From contig NZ_JAQGLA010000002.1 of NCBI RefSeq assembly GCF_027853915.1, forward strand, positions 1 through 64,000: DNA of 64,000 bases. Reading direction: 5' to 3'. The notes under the pieces are model-generated. The model did no database searches and was not told where the DNA came from. It saw nothing but the letters and a program-made list of their open reading frames with translations. This DNA is from Saccharopolyspora oryzae. GTDB taxonomy: Bacteria; Actinomycetota; Actinomycetes; Mycobacteriales; Pseudonocardiaceae. Made by a program: the position numbers and the translations under genes. The first letter of the stretch is position 1. Every line of letters begins with the position of its first letter. Below are positions 41,257 through 50,050 of this stretch, piece by piece.

Positions 41257-42603
41257 TCAGACCCGTTCGATCAGGTTGACCTTGACGTGGTCCGGGCGCT
41301 TGAGGGTGCCGTCGGGGACGAGGTCGACGGTGGTCTTGACGTTGAGCGCCGAGCGGATCCGGGTCTCGATGGCCGTCCGCAGCTCCGCCTGCTTCGCCTC
41401 ACCCATCCCTTGCGCGTGCTCCACCACCAGCGGGAGCGGCCGCTGGGTCGAGTGACCTTCGAAGTCCGCGCGGATGCGCAGCTCGCCGGTCGTGGCGGGG
41501 ACCAGCTCGGCGACCAGTTCCTTGATGGCCGAGGGGAAGACGTTGATGCCGCGGACGATGAGCATGTCGTCGGTGCGGCCGATGCAGCGGACCTTGAACC
41601 CGGTCCGCCCGCAGGAGCAGTCGGTACCGGTGACCACCACGTGGTCCCGGGTGCGGAACCGCAGCAGCGGCGACGCCTGGCGGCGCAGCGCGGTGTAGAC
41701 GAGCTCGCCCTGCGCACCCGCCACCGGCTCGATGCGCTGGCCGGTGTCCGGGTCGATCAGCTCGGCGACCATGAGGTCTGGGGACAGGAAGTGCATCCCG
41801 TCCGCCGCCTCGCACTCGCCCCAGTAGGTGCAGGCGATGTCCGTGCCGCCCAGCATCTCGCGCGAGCTCGCGCCCCACAGCGACTCGATCTTCTCCCGGA
41901 CCGAGGGCAGCCCGCCGCCCGGCTCACCGCCGACGCTGATCGCGCGGACGCCGAGCTCGTTCGCCGGGCGGCCGACGATCCGCGGTGCCTGCTCGGCCAG
42001 GTGGGCCAGGAAGTTGGGCGTGCCGATCATCGCGTTCGGACGCTGGTCGGCCTGCACCCGCAACAACCGTTCGGCGCCTGCCTCCGCGCCGATCGGGATG
42101 TCCACGATCCCCATGTACTGCAGGATCTGGATGACCGGCAGGCCACCGACGAAGCCCTTGCTCATCCCGAAGGCGTGCAGCAGCCGGTCACCGGGCCGGA
42201 ACCCGTTCGCATACAGCGCGCGGGCGCCCAGCTCGCACCAGGTGACGACGTCGCCGGCGGTCAGCCCGACGTAGGACGGGCTTCCCGTGGTCCCCGACGA
42301 CGCCTGCACCTGCACGATGTCCGCGGCGTCCGCCGCCGCGTGCGCACCCAGGGGTGGCGCGGCGGCCAGGCTGTCGCGCAGCTCCTGCTTCTCGGTGAAG
42401 GGCAGGTCCGCCAGGTCTTCGACGGTGCGGACCTTCGCCACGTCGACGCCGTGCTCGGCGAACTTCGCCCGGTAGAACTCGCTGTGCGCAGCCAGGTAGT
42501 CCAGCTGCTCACGCAGGCGTTCGTCCTGGACCGCGCGCGCCTCCGCCGGTGAAAGGGTTTCCACGGCGCTCCAGTAGTTCGCCGAGAACGGAGCGGCTGC
42601 CAT
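41257..42603 (-). CDS. Phenylacetate-CoA ligase-like adenylate-forming enzyme
   Basis: A 448-residue AMP-forming ligase of the PaaK branch. The phosphate-binding loop ASSGTTGSPS is at 101-110, LGGTDIACTYWGECEAADGMH forms the adenine/acyl pocket region, RTRDHVVV and GRTDDMLIVRGINVFPSAIKELV carry the hinge and C-terminal domain, and the catalytic lysine is expected near DGTLKRPDHVKV. It activates an aryl or related carboxylic acid to its CoA thioester with ATP, so it is a likely pathway entry enzyme. The ATG at 42603 has a perfect AGGAGG. An AT palindrome lies 127 bases upstream. Confidence 0.9.
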   Translation of the reverse strand: MAAAPFSANYWSAVETLSPAEARAVQDERLREQLDYLAAHSEFYRAKFAEHGVDVAKVRTVEDLADLPFTEKQELRDSLAAAPPLGAHAAADAADIVQVQASSGTTGSPSYVGLTAGDVVTWCELGARALYANGFRPGDRLLHAFGMSKGFVGGLPVIQILQYMGIVDIPIGAEAGAERLLRVQADQRPNAMIGTPNFLAHLAEQAPRIVGRPANELGVRAISVGGEPGGGLPSVREKIESLWGASSREMLGGTDIACTYWGECEAADGMHFLSPDLMVAELIDPDTGQRIEPVAGAQGELVYTALRRQASPLLRFRTRDHVVVTGTDCSCGRTGFKVRCIGRTDDMLIVRGINVFPSAIKELVAELVPATTGELRIRADFEGHSTQRPLPLVVEHAQGMGEAKQAELRTAIETRIRSALNVKTTVDLVPDGTLKRPDHVKVNLIERV

Positions 42604-42729
42604 GACGCCTCCTGTGAATCGGTGATCACCCCGAGATCGAACTCATCGGGACGTTCCGCTCGCGGAAGTCCCACCGCACCTGCGCGCTGATCGCCGGGGT
42701 GCGCTCGACGGGGCATACCAGGGAAATTG

Positions 42730-42743
42730 TTATATATTATGTA
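42730..42743. promoter_or_regulatory. AT-rich palindromic operator candidate, copy 14
   Basis: GTTATATATTATGT matches 10 of 14 positions. It lies between the thiolase stop (42781) and the CoA-ligase start (42603), so it is best assigned to the ligase on the minus strand. Confidence 0.58.
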
Positions 42744-42780
42744 CAGTTACTGATGGGTCGGACTTCTCCGAACCGGTACG

Positions 42781-44007
42781 TCAGGCCGTTTCGAAGGTCG
42801 CGGCCAGGCCCTGTCCGCCGCCGATGCACATCGTGGCCAGGCCCCTGCCGCCACCGCGCCGCCTCAGCTCGTGCAGCAGCGTGGTGACCATGCGCATGCC
42901 GGTGGCACCGATGGGGTGTCCCAGGGAGATCCCGGAACCGTTGACGTTGAGCCGGTCGTGGTCGCGCCAGTCCCATCCCTCCAGCACCGACAGCACCTGC
43001 ACCGCGAACGCCTCGTTGAGCTCCACGAGGTCCAGGCCGTCGAGCAGGCTGCGCGTGTCGGTCCCGCTGCGCGCCGCGAGCTTGTCCAAGGCGGGCACCG
43101 GACCGATGCCCATCCGAGCAGGGTCGCATCCCGCTGCGGCCCAGGAGTCCAGGAACCCCAGCGGTTCCAGGCCGAGGTCCGCGAGCCTGTCCTCGGCGAC
43201 GAGCAAGCAGGCGGCGGCCGCGTCGTTCTGCTGGCTGGCGTTGCCCGCGGTGACGGTCCCGTCCGGCACGATGGTCCGCAGCCGTGCCAGGGTCTCCGGC
43301 GTGGAATCGGGCCGCACTCCCTCATCGGTGTCGACCACGATCGGGTCGCCCTTGCGCCGCGGCACCTCGACCGGGACGACCTCGTCGGCGAACCGGCCGT
43401 CCTTCCAGGCCGCAGCGGCCCTCTGGTGGCTGCGTACCGCGTAGGCGTCGGCCTGCGCGCGCTCGATGCCGTAGTCCGACGCGAGGTTCTCCGCCGTCTC
43501 GATCATTCCCGAGATCCGGCCGAAGCGCGCTTCGGGCTGTGAACGCTCCCGGCCGCGGTCGAGCCGGTCGTAGAGCGAGACCGTTCCGGCGCGAGCTCCC
43601 CACCGGGTCGCGGTGGAGTAGTACTCGATGCGGCTCATCGACTCCACGCCACCCACGAGCACCACGTCAGCGGCGCCGGTCTGCACCATCATCGCGCCCG
43701 TCACCAGAGCCTGGAGCCCGCCACCGCACCGGCGGTCCAGCTGCATGCCGGGCACGCTGATCGGCAGGCCCGCGTGCAGCGCCACCCAGCGACCGACGCA
43801 CGGCACCTCGGAGTTGGCGTAGGACTGGGCGAAGACCACGTCGTCGATGCGTTCAGCGTCGACACCGGACTGCGCCACCACGGCCTTGACCACGGTGGCG
43901 GCGAGGTCCTCCACAGGGACGTCGCGGAGAGCGCCGCCGAAGGCGCCGACCGGGGTTCGCAACGGGCTGACGATCGCGGCGCGGCGCACCGAATTCGAAG
44001 CAAGCAC
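42781..44007 (-). CDS. Thiolase (acetyl-CoA acetyltransferase type)
   Basis: A 408-residue thiolase with all catalytic elements: nucleophile C94 (DRRCGGGLQAL), H364 (GHPIGATGMRMV) and C394 (MCIGGGQGLA). It catalyses CoA-dependent cleavage of 3-oxoacyl-CoA and closes a beta-oxidation cycle. The start is a GTG at 44007 with AAGGAG eight bases before. It lies 75 bases downstream of the CoA-transferase at 44083 on the same strand, so the two are probably co-transcribed. In contrast to the thiolase-fold protein at 30678, this one has an intact nucleophile. Confidence 0.93.
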   Translation of the reverse strand: MLASNSVRRAAIVSPLRTPVGAFGGALRDVPVEDLAATVVKAVVAQSGVDAERIDDVVFAQSYANSEVPCVGRWVALHAGLPISVPGMQLDRRCGGGLQALVTGAMMVQTGAADVVLVGGVESMSRIEYYSTATRWGARAGTVSLYDRLDRGRERSQPEARFGRISGMIETAENLASDYGIERAQADAYAVRSHQRAAAAWKDGRFADEVVPVEVPRRKGDPIVVDTDEGVRPDSTPETLARLRTIVPDGTVTAGNASQQNDAAAACLLVAEDRLADLGLEPLGFLDSWAAAGCDPARMGIGPVPALDKLAARSGTDTRSLLDGLDLVELNEAFAVQVLSVLEGWDWRDHDRLNVNGSGISLGHPIGATGMRMVTTLLHELRRRGGGRGLATMCIGGGQGLAATFETA

Positions 44008-44082
44008 GGTGAAATCTCCTTGGCTAAAGCTGCACAGCAGCGCTTGTTCCGACTGCCGCGGCTCCGGCAGCGTGATGCAGTC

Positions 44083-45258
44083 CTAGACGGAGTCGTCGTC
44101 CGCTCGGTCCGGCAGTTGCAGTTCGGCCGCCTCCGCGCGAATCGCCGCGGTGTCCGCCCCGAGTGCCGGGACGCGCCCCTCGGGCACCTCCCATCCCTGC
44201 CCCAGGGCCGGCGGCAGCAGTGCCGCGACGGGACCGACGGGGGATCCGACCTGGCGCCAGCGGTGGCGCTGGGCCAGTTGCGGGTGTTCGGCGAGGTCGC
44301 GGACGCTGTTCAGCCTGGCGTTGCCGATGCCTGCTTCGTCGGCAAGTCGCTGGATGTCGGCGAGGTCGCGGACCGCGCACCAGGCACCGAGGATCTCGTC
44401 GAGCTCCGCGCGCCGGGCCACCCGGTCCGCGTTGCGCGCGTAGCGGGTGTCCTCGACCAGGTCCGGGCGCTGCAGGAGGTCCCCGGCCAAGCGTCGCCAC
44501 TCGCGATCGCTCGTGGTGCCGAGCACCGCCGTCTGGCCGTCCTTGGTGGCGTACGCGCCGTACGGGGCGATCATCGGCGAGCCCATGCCGACCGGCTCCG
44601 GCTCCTCGCCGCCGTGCAGCACCGCGTTGAGCGCGAAGCCCATCATCTCCGCGACCACGTCGAGCATCGCGATCGGGATGACGGTGCCCCGCCCGGTCCG
44701 ATCACGGTCATACAGCGCGGCGAGAACCGCAGAGTAGGCGTAGAGAGCGGTGCCGATGTCTGCGACGGGGATACCCGGTTTGGCCGGCTGCCCCGGCAGC
44801 CCGGTGATCGAAGCAGACCCGCCCTCGGCCTGCACGAGCAGGTCGTAGGCTCGCTTGTGGTCGAGCGGCCCACCCCTTCCGTAGCCGGAGATGTCGACGA
44901 CGATCAACCGCGGGTAGCGTTCCAGCAAATCCGCCGGGTCGAGGCCCAGCCGTCCCAGCGCGCCCGGCGCAAGGTTGCTGACCAGCACGTCGGCCTTGGT
45001 CAGCAGTCGCGCGAAGACCTCGGCGTCGGCCGGGTCGGTCAGGTTCAGCTCAGCGGACTCCTTGCCGTGGTTGAGCCAGACGAAGTGCGCTGCCATCCCG
45101 CGCACCACCCCGTCGTAGTGCCGGGTGGAGTCCCCGAACCCGGGATTCTCCACCTTGATCACGCGGGCGCCGAGATCGGCGAGATGACGGGTGCACAGCG
45201 GGGCCGAGATCGCCTGCTCGATCGACAGGACCGTGATCCCCTCCAGGGGAGCGCTCAC
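44083..45258 (-). CDS. CaiB/BaiF-type CoA-transferase
   Basis: A 391-residue class III CoA-transferase: APLEGITVLSIEQAISAPLCTRHLADLGARVIKVENPGFGDSTRHYD, LIVVDISGYGRGGPLDHKRAYDLLVQAEGG, and an Asp in IPVADIGTALYAYS at the nucleophile position. The open frame reaches 45369, but the GTG at 45258 follows AAGGAG at good spacing and the frame upstream includes the AT-rich site. The segment ADAEVFARLLTKADVLVSNLAPG...RLIVVDI is closely matched by part of the pseudogene at 57560-57850, so that relic came from a relative of this gene. Confidence 0.9.
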   Translation of the reverse strand: MSAPLEGITVLSIEQAISAPLCTRHLADLGARVIKVENPGFGDSTRHYDGVVRGMAAHFVWLNHGKESAELNLTDPADAEVFARLLTKADVLVSNLAPGALGRLGLDPADLLERYPRLIVVDISGYGRGGPLDHKRAYDLLVQAEGGSASITGLPGQPAKPGIPVADIGTALYAYSAVLAALYDRDRTGRGTVIPIAMLDVVAEMMGFALNAVLHGGEEPEPVGMGSPMIAPYGAYATKDGQTAVLGTTSDREWRRLAGDLLQRPDLVEDTRYARNADRVARRAELDEILGAWCAVRDLADIQRLADEAGIGNARLNSVRDLAEHPQLAQRHRWRQVGSPVGPVAALLPPALGQGWEVPEGRVPALGADTAAIRAEAAELQLPDRADDDSV

Positions 45259-45335
45259 GCGGCAGCTCCTTTCCATGACGGCCCTCGGGACACCGAGGGC
45301 GCTCGGGTCGGTTCGCCTCCGCGTTCCACCAGTGC

Positions 45336-45349
45336 AAAATATATTATGT
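45336..45349. promoter_or_regulatory. AT-rich palindromic operator candidate, copy 15
   Basis: AAAATATATTATGT matches 12 of 14 positions, with outer GTGC on the left and TCAA on the right. It is 78 bases before the CoA-transferase start at 45258. Confidence 0.63.
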
Positions 45350-45384
45350 TCAATCATTGTTCTGGTCAACGGGGAACGGAGAAC

Positions 45385-46632
45385 TCAGTCGCCGCGCGGT
45401 CCCGCGACCACTCCACGCGAGCGGAGAGCGCTGATCTCCGCACCGCTGAGCCCGAGCCGGGTAGCGAGCACCTGGTCCGTCTCGCGCCCCAGCTCCGGCG
45501 CCACTCCCGCGCCGCCGTGATCGCCGTTCCAACGCATCGGAGACCGGGCCGTGATCGCCTCGGCACCACCGGGCAAGGTCGCGTCGGCCAGCACGGCGTG
45601 CCGCCCGGCCCGATGTTCGGCGACGACCTCGCCCATCCCCTGGTACTTGCCCCAGAGCACCCGTGCGGCGTCGAGCTCGTCGCGCACCTGCGCACTGTCG
45701 CGGGCGGCGAACCAGGGCTTGAGGATCGCGGTGATCGTCTCCCGATTCCGGTAGCGGTCGGCCTCGTCCGCCCAGTCCGCCCCCAGCGCCGTCGCCAGCG
45801 CGGCGAAGACCTCGACCGTGCCGGTCGCCTTGCACAGCGCGGACCACTGCCCCGGGGTCAGTGCCACGACCATCACCCGCTGACCGTCCGCGCAGGCGAA
45901 GTCGACGCCGAAGCTGCCGTAGACGTGATTGCCGTGCCGGGACCGCTCGCTCCCCCGCTCCGCGACCTCGGACAGCCAGCCCAGGTTCGCCACACCGGCC
46001 AGCGCGATGTCGGAGAGCGCCAGCTCGACGTAGGCACCTCGGCCAGTTCGAGACCGTTCGTAGAGCGCGGCGAGCACTCCTGTCGACACCGTCAGCCCCG
46101 CCACCAGATCCCACGCGGGCAGTGCGTGGTTCACCGGTGCTCCGACGGCCTCTGGTCCGGTGATCCCCGGGATGCCGATCTCGGCGTTGACCGTGTAGTC
46201 CACCGCCGGGCTCCCGTCGGGATACCCCTGCACCCGCAGGTGGATGAGGTCTGGCCGGTGCGCGGCCAACGCCTCGTTGGACATCCACCGGCGGCCCACC
46301 ACGTTGTCCACCAGCACACCGCGGTTCTCACCCGGCGCGGTGGCCAGTGCGATGACGAGCTCTCGCCCCTCATCCGAACGCATGTCCACGGCGATCGACC
46401 GCTTGCCCTTGTTCAGCGAGGTCCAGTAGTACGACTCCGCATCCGCGGCACCGTTGCCATCGCCCACCACGGGCCAGCGCCGATGGTCACTACCGCCCCC
46501 GATCGGATCGATGCGCACGACGTCCGCACCCAACTGCGCCAGCGTCATCCCACCGGTCGGCCCGGCGACGAAGCTCGCGCATTCGGTGATCTCCAGGCCG
46601 GACAACGGCCTCGGGGCATCGGTCTCACGCAT
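45385..46632 (-). CDS. CaiB/BaiF-type CoA-transferase
   Basis: A 415-residue class III CoA-transferase: RPLSGLEITECASFVAGPTGGMTLAQLGADVVRIDPIGGGSDHRRWP, GRRWMSNEALAAHRPDLIHLRVQGYPDGSPAVDYTVNAEIG, and an Asp in LPAWDLVAGLTVSTG near the nucleophile position. The ATG at 46632 follows AAAGGC. Its N-terminal block is closely matched by the first 40 codons of the pseudogene at 57560-57850. It lies upstream of the other CoA-transferase on the same strand but each has its own AT-rich site, so they are probably separate units. Confidence 0.9.
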   Translation of the reverse strand: MRETDAPRPLSGLEITECASFVAGPTGGMTLAQLGADVVRIDPIGGGSDHRRWPVVGDGNGAADAESYYWTSLNKGKRSIAVDMRSDEGRELVIALATAPGENRGVLVDNVVGRRWMSNEALAAHRPDLIHLRVQGYPDGSPAVDYTVNAEIGIPGITGPEAVGAPVNHALPAWDLVAGLTVSTGVLAALYERSRTGRGAYVELALSDIALAGVANLGWLSEVAERGSERSRHGNHVYGSFGVDFACADGQRVMVVALTPGQWSALCKATGTVEVFAALATALGADWADEADRYRNRETITAILKPWFAARDSAQVRDELDAARVLWGKYQGMGEVVAEHRAGRHAVLADATLPGGAEAITARSPMRWNGDHGGAGVAPELGRETDQVLATRLGLSGAEISALRSRGVVAGPRGD

Positions 46633-46682
46633 GGAACGCCTTTCAGCTCTGGAATGCCGCCGGCTACTTGAGACTCAAGTTG

Positions 46683-46696
46683 ACATTATATATTAT
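46683..46696. promoter_or_regulatory. AT-rich palindromic operator candidate, copy 16
   Basis: ACATTATATATTAT matches 13 of 14 positions of ACAWTATATAWTGT. It lies 51 bases before the CoA-transferase (minus) and 111 before the Dabb gene (plus), in their divergent gap. Confidence 0.65.
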
Positions 46697-46806
46697 TTTT
46701 CTGCAAGTGTGCGCCTGTTCGAACCGAGCTGGAAGCCGCCGTCCACCACGCGCCGAGGGGATCCAGCGCGTGATGCGGGTACGGCCCGGGAAACGATGAG
46801 GAACTG

Positions 46807-47130
46807 ATGCCCCTTCAGCACGTCGTGGCCTTCCGCTTCGGCCACCCGCCCACCGACGATCAGCTCAGCCAGATGGCGGCCGGGATCGAATCGCTCTCGA
46901 CCATCGGGGAAGCGCGCGTGATCCGCTTCGGCCCCGACCTCACCGGCGCTCGCACCCGCGGCTACTCCCACCTGCTGTTCATGGAGTTCGACGACGAGCA
47001 CTCCCTGAGGCGCTACCAGGAACATCCGGTCCACCTGCGTTTCGCGGACTGGATCACCGCGGAGGAGGTCGGACTGCTGGTGTTCGACTACCACGTCGAC
47101 GACCAGACCCGCATCTGGCCGAAGTCCTGA
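46807..47130 (+). CDS. Dabb (stress-responsive alpha/beta-barrel) domain protein
   Basis: A 107-residue ferredoxin-like barrel protein: MPLQHVVAFRFGHPPTDDQLSQM, YSHLLFMEFDDEHSLRRYQEHPVHLRFADWI are the typical Dabb blocks, with the His pair that in polyketide-cyclase relatives lines a pocket. Members dimerise; functions range from stress proteins to cyclases such as olivetolic acid cyclase, and catabolic ones are mostly uncharacterised. It has GAGGAAC before the ATG and is divergent from the CoA-transferase. The hotdog gene follows about 110 bases later in the same direction. Confidence 0.87.
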   Translation: MPLQHVVAFRFGHPPTDDQLSQMAAGIESLSTIGEARVIRFGPDLTGARTRGYSHLLFMEFDDEHSLRRYQEHPVHLRFADWITAEEVGLLVFDYHVDDQTRIWPKS

Positions 47131-47238
47131 CCGACGGCACCTCCGGAAGGGGTACCGACCGCGGGCGGGCGCACAACCGTCAAGGACAGTCAGTTCAGAG
47201 ATGCCGGCAGTCAGCGAGAAGCGACCGGCGGAAGGTTC

Positions 47239-48141
47239 GTGAGAACAGCGATGACGCAATGGGAACCGCACACCGCAACCACGCACGAACTTGTCGATCC
47301 AGGGCCCGTGACCACGCTGGCCAAGCTGTTCGACGACGGGACACCGGCACCCGGGACCGGTGACGCTCTCCCGCCGTTGTGGCACTGGGTCGCGCTGCCC
47401 CGGTGGCCGGTCTCTTCGGAATTGGCGCTCGACGGCCACCCTGCACGAGGCGCGTTCCTGCCCCCGATCGAACTGCCGCGGCGGATGTTCGCCGGCGGCG
47501 AGGTGACCTTCCACGCCGATGTTCGCATCGGCGAGGTCGTCCGACGCGAGTCCACGGTGGAGTCCGTGTCCGAGAAGTCCGGTCGCTCCGGCAAGCTCGT
47601 GATCGTGGTGGTGCGCACCCGGCTGTTCGGCGCGAACGGACGGCTGGCGATCGAGGAGCGCCAAGACCTCATCTACCGGGAAGCGGCCGCGCCATCGGCA
47701 CCGACAGCCCGTGCCGACGTTGCCGCGGAGCTGCATCCGGTCGGCCGTCCGCTGCGGCGAACGGGCGAGTGGGCCTGGGACTTCGCCACCGATCCGAGCT
47801 TGCTCATGCGCTTCTCCGCCGCCACTGCCAACGCTCACCGCATCCACTACGACTGGCCCTACGCGACCGTGGTCGAGGGATATCCCGGCCTGGTGGTGCA
47901 CGGCCCGCTCATGACGCTCACCCTGGCCGAAGTGCTCCGGCTCGAGCAGCCTCCCGGGCGCCCCACCCGATTTACGCACCGGAACCGGGCCCCGCTGTTC
48001 TGCGGCCAGGCCGCCAAGCTCCACGGCGAGCCGACCGCGGACGGCTTCAGCCTCGATCTGCTCGGCCCCGGTGGCGAGTCCGCTGGGCCCCGCACCAGTC
48101 TGGTGGCGGAGTTCGGGCGGGAGGGCGAATCCGCCGTGTAA
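47239..48141 (+). CDS. Double-hotdog dehydratase, mesaconyl-C4-CoA hydratase/HTD2-like
   Basis: A 300-residue protein with two hotdog halves. The first contains PIELPRRMFAGGEVTFHADVRIGEVVRRESTV, as in FAS1-like dehydratase domains. The second contains FSAATANAHRIHYDWPYATVVEGYPGLVVHGPLM, the active HxIHYD motif. The closest described types are the fungal/mitochondrial HTD2 dehydratases and mesaconyl-C4-CoA hydratase. In the 3-hydroxypropionate cycle the latter works with a CaiB-type mesaconyl-CoA C1-C4 transferase; CaiB genes lie nearby but are divergent, so the link is suggestive only. The start is a GTG (47239) after GGAAGG, or an ATG at 47251. Confidence 0.85.
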   Translation: MRTAMTQWEPHTATTHELVDPGPVTTLAKLFDDGTPAPGTGDALPPLWHWVALPRWPVSSELALDGHPARGAFLPPIELPRRMFAGGEVTFHADVRIGEVVRRESTVESVSEKSGRSGKLVIVVVRTRLFGANGRLAIEERQDLIYREAAAPSAPTARADVAAELHPVGRPLRRTGEWAWDFATDPSLLMRFSAATANAHRIHYDWPYATVVEGYPGLVVHGPLMTLTLAEVLRLEQPPGRPTRFTHRNRAPLFCGQAAKLHGEPTADGFSLDLLGPGGESAGPRTSLVAEFGREGESAV

Positions 48142-48946
48142 GGACGCAAGCTGCGCCCTTCCCGAGCGGTCGAACTTCGTTGCCGCAGATCGCCCGTCCT
48201 GGACCGCCGAAGCCGTGCACTGACATCCCTGGATGTACAACCCGTATCCATTCGTCCCGTGTCCCGGCCGCCGATCCGCGCGCGGCACGCCGCCGGACAC
48301 AGGGATCCCCGGACAACCCACCGGGATCGCCGCTGAGTCGTCCGGGGAACGAACGGCTGCGAGCACCACCTACACGGCGATGTCCCTCTCCGGCCCGATG
48401 TACTCCTCAGCCGAGACCGCCTTGCCGTCCTGCACCGTCACAGCCTGGGACGAGGTGCATGTTCGTCCCGTTCAGCGTTGTAGACGTCTGCACGAAGAAT
48501 CCCTTGTCCGTCAAGGTGTAGCGAGTTGCGGATGCGCGGGAGCCCATCGCGGCCGTGCACCGGACCGGAGGGGCGTCAGCCGTCGATGACCGTCACCCGG
48601 CCGGCGGTCGCATCCGGAACTTCCTTGAGCGCCAACGAACTGATCAGAGACAGCACCGACGCACCGCTGATGTAGACCGCGACCGCCACCCAGCGCTTCG
48701 CTGCTAAACGCCGCCGGGTGCGCTCGCATCGAGCACGGGGACTCGGCGCGGGAACGCTGACAGGAACAGCGGCTGGCCCAGCAGTCCAGCGATGACGCGC
48801 GCAGCACGCTGTCCCGAGCGGCGGAAATCATGGGCCTCGTGGCCGACGGCCAGAACAGTTCAGCCGACCGCACCGGGGGAGGTGGCCTTCCGGGGATAGA
48901 ACTCTCCCCCTGACGTTCAAAGCGACGCCTGGGACACTGGGTTGTC
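48142..48946. other. Decayed intergenic region with a possible MFS C-terminal remnant
   Basis: No convincing intact gene is present in these 805 bases. On the minus strand, 48585-48715 reads AAKRWVAVAVYISGASVLSLISSLALKE followed by a charged tail and a stop, which looks like the last helix and tail of an MHS-type transporter cut off from the rest. A further minus-strand segment at about 48375-48465 reads VTVQDGKAVSAEEYIGPERD and stops, with no recognisable parent. Both suggest gene decay. Coding statistics and protein searches would settle it. Confidence 0.4.
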
Positions 48947-49819
48947 ATGAGCAGCACGAATGCACACCGCAGCGAGCTGGGCGAGTTCCTCCGGGCCCGG
49001 CGCGGCGAGCTGAGCCCGCGGCAAGTGGGCCTGCCCGAGACCGGTGCGGTGCGTCGGGTGCCGGGCCTGCGCCGCGAAGAGGTGGCCCAGCTCGCGATGA
49101 TCAGCACCGACTACTACACGCGGCTGGAGCAGGGCCGCATGCAGGCGTCCGCACAGGTCCTGAACACCATCGCCCGCGTCCTGCAGCTCAACGACGACCA
49201 GCGCGACTACCTGTTCGAGCTGGCAGGCAAGGACACCGCCCGCCCGCGCAGGCGCGCGCGGCAGAAGGTCCAGCCCCCGCTGCAACGCCTGCTCGACGAG
49301 CTCGTCACCGTTCCCGCCATCGTCATGGGGCGCCGCCAGGAGGTCCTGGCGTGGAACCCCCTCGCCTCCGCGCTGCTGACCGACTTCTCCCGAATCCCGG
49401 CGAACAAGCGCAACTACATCCGGATGGTGTTCACCGACCCCGCGACGAGGACTCTCTACGACGATTGGGAGACCGTCGCCCGGACCTGCGTCGCACACCT
49501 GCGCATGGAAGCCGCCGACTCCCCCGACGACCCGCAACTGACCGCGCTCGTCGGCGAATTGTCCGTGCAGGACGATCAATTTCGCCAGTGGTGGGGCGCC
49601 CACCACGTGGCGAGCCGCGGCATGGGCACCAAGACCATGCACCACCCCGTCGTCGGCGACCTCACCCTCGACTGGAACGCCCTCACCTCCGCCACCGACC
49701 CCGGCCAGCAGCTGATCACCTGGACCGCCGAAGCCGGCTCACCGTCACACGACGGACTGCGCATCCTCGCCTCTTGGAGCGCCCAACACCGGCAGGCCGC
49801 GCACGACCCGGTCGACTGA
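48947..49819 (+). CDS. XRE-family regulator with MmyB-like ligand-binding domain
   Basis: A 290-residue regulator. An N-terminal Cro/C1-type helix-turn-helix (LGEFLRARRGELSPRQ, RRVPGLRREEVAQLAMISTDYYTRLEQGRMQASAQVLNTIARVLQL) covers about 10-85, and a C-terminal PAS-like MmyB domain (QRLLDELVTVPAIVMGRRQEVLAWNPLASALL ... LDWNALT) covers about 108-285. Streptomyces MmyB regulates methylenomycin production and relatives bind fatty-acid-like ligands. Genes of this type often lie next to a dehydrogenase or reductase they control; here the neighbours are a decayed region and a membrane protein. The codons after the stop (49820-49923) read LLLASWGQDA, like a duplicate of its own C-terminal ILASWSAQ. 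Confidence 0.92.
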   Translation: MSSTNAHRSELGEFLRARRGELSPRQVGLPETGAVRRVPGLRREEVAQLAMISTDYYTRLEQGRMQASAQVLNTIARVLQLNDDQRDYLFELAGKDTARPRRRARQKVQPPLQRLLDELVTVPAIVMGRRQEVLAWNPLASALLTDFSRIPANKRNYIRMVFTDPATRTLYDDWETVARTCVAHLRMEAADSPDDPQLTALVGELSVQDDQFRQWWGAHHVASRGMGTKTMHHPVVGDLTLDWNALTSATDPGQQLITWTAEAGSPSHDGLRILASWSAQHRQAAHDPVD

Positions 49820-50050
49820 GCGATCGGGGCAGCCTGTTCTGCTTCACAGCCCAGCCCGGCGAACTCGCCACCCACGAGTCCCTCCTGCTCGCCAGCTGGG
49901 GCCAAGACGCGCGATACCGCTGATCGCGAAGCAGAAGCATCCACGACCGAACCGGCGTACCCGCGTAGGCCCGAATCGTAGGAGCCACCGGCATGACCTG
50001 CCCCGGTGGTCAGGTGCCGACGCGATCGAGCCCGATTGCGTCGGCTAGCT

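Noticed and set aside
43774-46671. A 965-codon plus-strand open frame
   Set aside because: It is antisense to a thiolase and two CoA-transferases that have full catalytic motifs; the translation is low-complexity Arg/Gly/His/Val-rich, typical of a GC-rich shadow frame.
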